A DNA stretch of 64,000 nucleotides from Kibdelosporangium philippinense (GTDB lineage Bacteria > Actinomycetota > Actinomycetes > Mycobacteriales > Pseudonocardiaceae), in NCBI RefSeq assembly GCF_021390435.2, contig NZ_JAJVCN010000003.1:2175501-2239500 (forward strand), written 5' to 3'. The notes under the pieces were generated by a model. The model did no database searches. It was not told where the DNA came from and saw nothing but the letters and a program-made list of their open reading frames with translations. Positions 63,368 through 64,000 of the stretch are shown here, in pieces; the stretch's first letter is position 1, and each line of letters starts with the position of its first letter. The translations under genes were made by a program, and so were the position numbers.

Positions 63368-64000
63368 ACACCCTGGTAGGAACCGGATCGCTGATCCGGC
63401 TGGCACTTCGGCTCGACCGGGTCCGGCTGCCGATCTGGATCCTTGTCACGGTCGGACTCGTCCTGGCGACCGCGGGCTCGGTCGCCGAGCTCTATCCGGA
63501 CGAGGCTTCGCGCGTCCAGGTGAAGGCCACGATCGGCAGCAACCCGGCGATGACCGCGATCTATGGCACGGTCTACGACACTTCGATCGGCGCGGTCGTG
63601 ATGTGGCGACTCGCGATCACTGGGGCGTTGCTGGTCACGTTGATGAGCATCATGACCGTCAACCGGCACACCCGTCAGGACGAGGAAGCCGGGCGACTGG
63701 AACTGATCGGTGCGACTGCCGTTGGCAGGAACGCGCCGATGGTCGCGGCTTTGCTTGTCGCGACGGGCGCGAACGTCATCTCGGCGTTGCTGATCTCGGC
63801 TGGGCTGACCGGAATGGACCTGCCTGCGGACGGGTCTTTCCTGGCTGGCATGACGTTCGGAGCAGTGGGAATCGCCTTCGCCGCCGTGGCAGCCGTGGCC
63901 GCGCAGCTGGCCGAGAATGCCCGGACCGTCACAGGGATCGCGGTTCTGGTTCTCGCGGTTGCGTTCGTGCTGCGGCTGATCGGTGATGCCGGTACGGCCA
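63364..64000 (+). CDS. ABC-2 exporter permease (partial, runs off right edge)
   Basis: Open from ATG 63364 to the window end (212 codons). The first helix (PIWILVTVGLVLATAGS) and a block of later helices are typical of the exporters annotated as polyketide antibiotic exporters (TnrB3-like), with the cytoplasmic loop VNRHTRQDEEAGRLELIGAT. The C-terminal part is outside the window. Confidence 0.88.
   Translation, partial: MNTLVGTGSLIRLALRLDRVRLPIWILVTVGLVLATAGSVAELYPDEASRVQVKATIGSNPAMTAIYGTVYDTSIGAVVMWRLAITGALLVTLMSIMTVNRHTRQDEEAGRLELIGATAVGRNAPMVAALLVATGANVISALLISAGLTGMDLPADGSFLAGMTFGAVGIAFAAVAAVAAQLAENARTVTGIAVLVLAVAFVLRLIGDAGTA

Noticed and set aside
62387..63406. Long N-terminal extension of the GbsR/MarR frame
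   Set aside because: It is antisense to the exporter ATPase gene; the family N-terminus and a ribosome binding site are at GTG 62386.

Overview
The window is high-GC DNA from an actinobacterium. Gene order and protein flavour point to the Pseudonocardiales (Amycolatopsis/Kibdelosporangium-like), but no species can be named. Core genes known to lie together near the origin side of mycobacterial and related genomes are present: SRP RNA, dnaX, ybaB, recR, leuA, tadA with its companion gene, and tyrA, plus two serine tRNAs. GTG and TTG starts, 4-nt start/stop overlaps and probably leaderless mRNAs are common.

Layout. 1-5.3 kb: a truncated secreted trypsin-like protease, the SRP RNA, dnaX, a 22-bp tandem repeat, an amidase lipoprotein, ybaB-recR and a small P-loop kinase. 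5.4-17.5 kb: two complete oligopeptide ABC importers in tandem with different gene orders; the second starts with an unrecognised 54-codon ORF. 17.5-22.6 kb: AraC, LacI and LysR regulators, a SapA-like protein, and a tyrosinase with its copper-loading partner. 22.6-28.6 kb: leuA with a leucine-rich leader peptide, two paralogous small membrane proteins, an RpiB-like isomerase, an ECF sigma factor with a membrane partner, and a secreted protein.

28.6-34 kb holds the most unusual locus. Three overlapping minus-strand genes encode a nucleotidyl-cyclase-like protein, a P-loop NTPase ending in an SPFH-like segment, and a DUF4407 membrane protein. The C-terminus of the first protein and the N-terminus of the second share a short motif, in the arrangement seen in bacterial amyloid-signalling pairs. 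A DNA-binding membrane protein is divergently transcribed across an intergenic region carrying two identical 12-bp palindromes 42 bp apart. I propose this as a candidate conflict (defence) or signalling module.

34-44 kb: a TraB-like gene with a compensated frameshift pair, tRNA-Ser(GGA), a pentapeptide-repeat membrane protein, and secreted proteins (nuclease, BNR-4 protein, propeller lectin, repeat lipoprotein, CHRD protein). 44-46.5 kb is a decayed, lower-GC accessory patch next to tRNA-Ser(CGA), with a run of 26 C, transposase debris and a promoter driving a small secreted protein. 46.6-51 kb returns to core genes (ECF sigma, CsbD, tadA, an M20 peptidase, tyrA). 51-57 kb has an IS1380-like element, an Fn3 membrane protein, a glycolipid-binding-like protein, an MT0933-type antitoxin and a TnpB-like nuclease. 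57-64 kb: a FUSC transporter, a thioester surface protein with a sortase signal, a DUF885 peptidase-like protein, and a GbsR/MarR regulator divergent from an ABC-2 exporter cut by the right edge.
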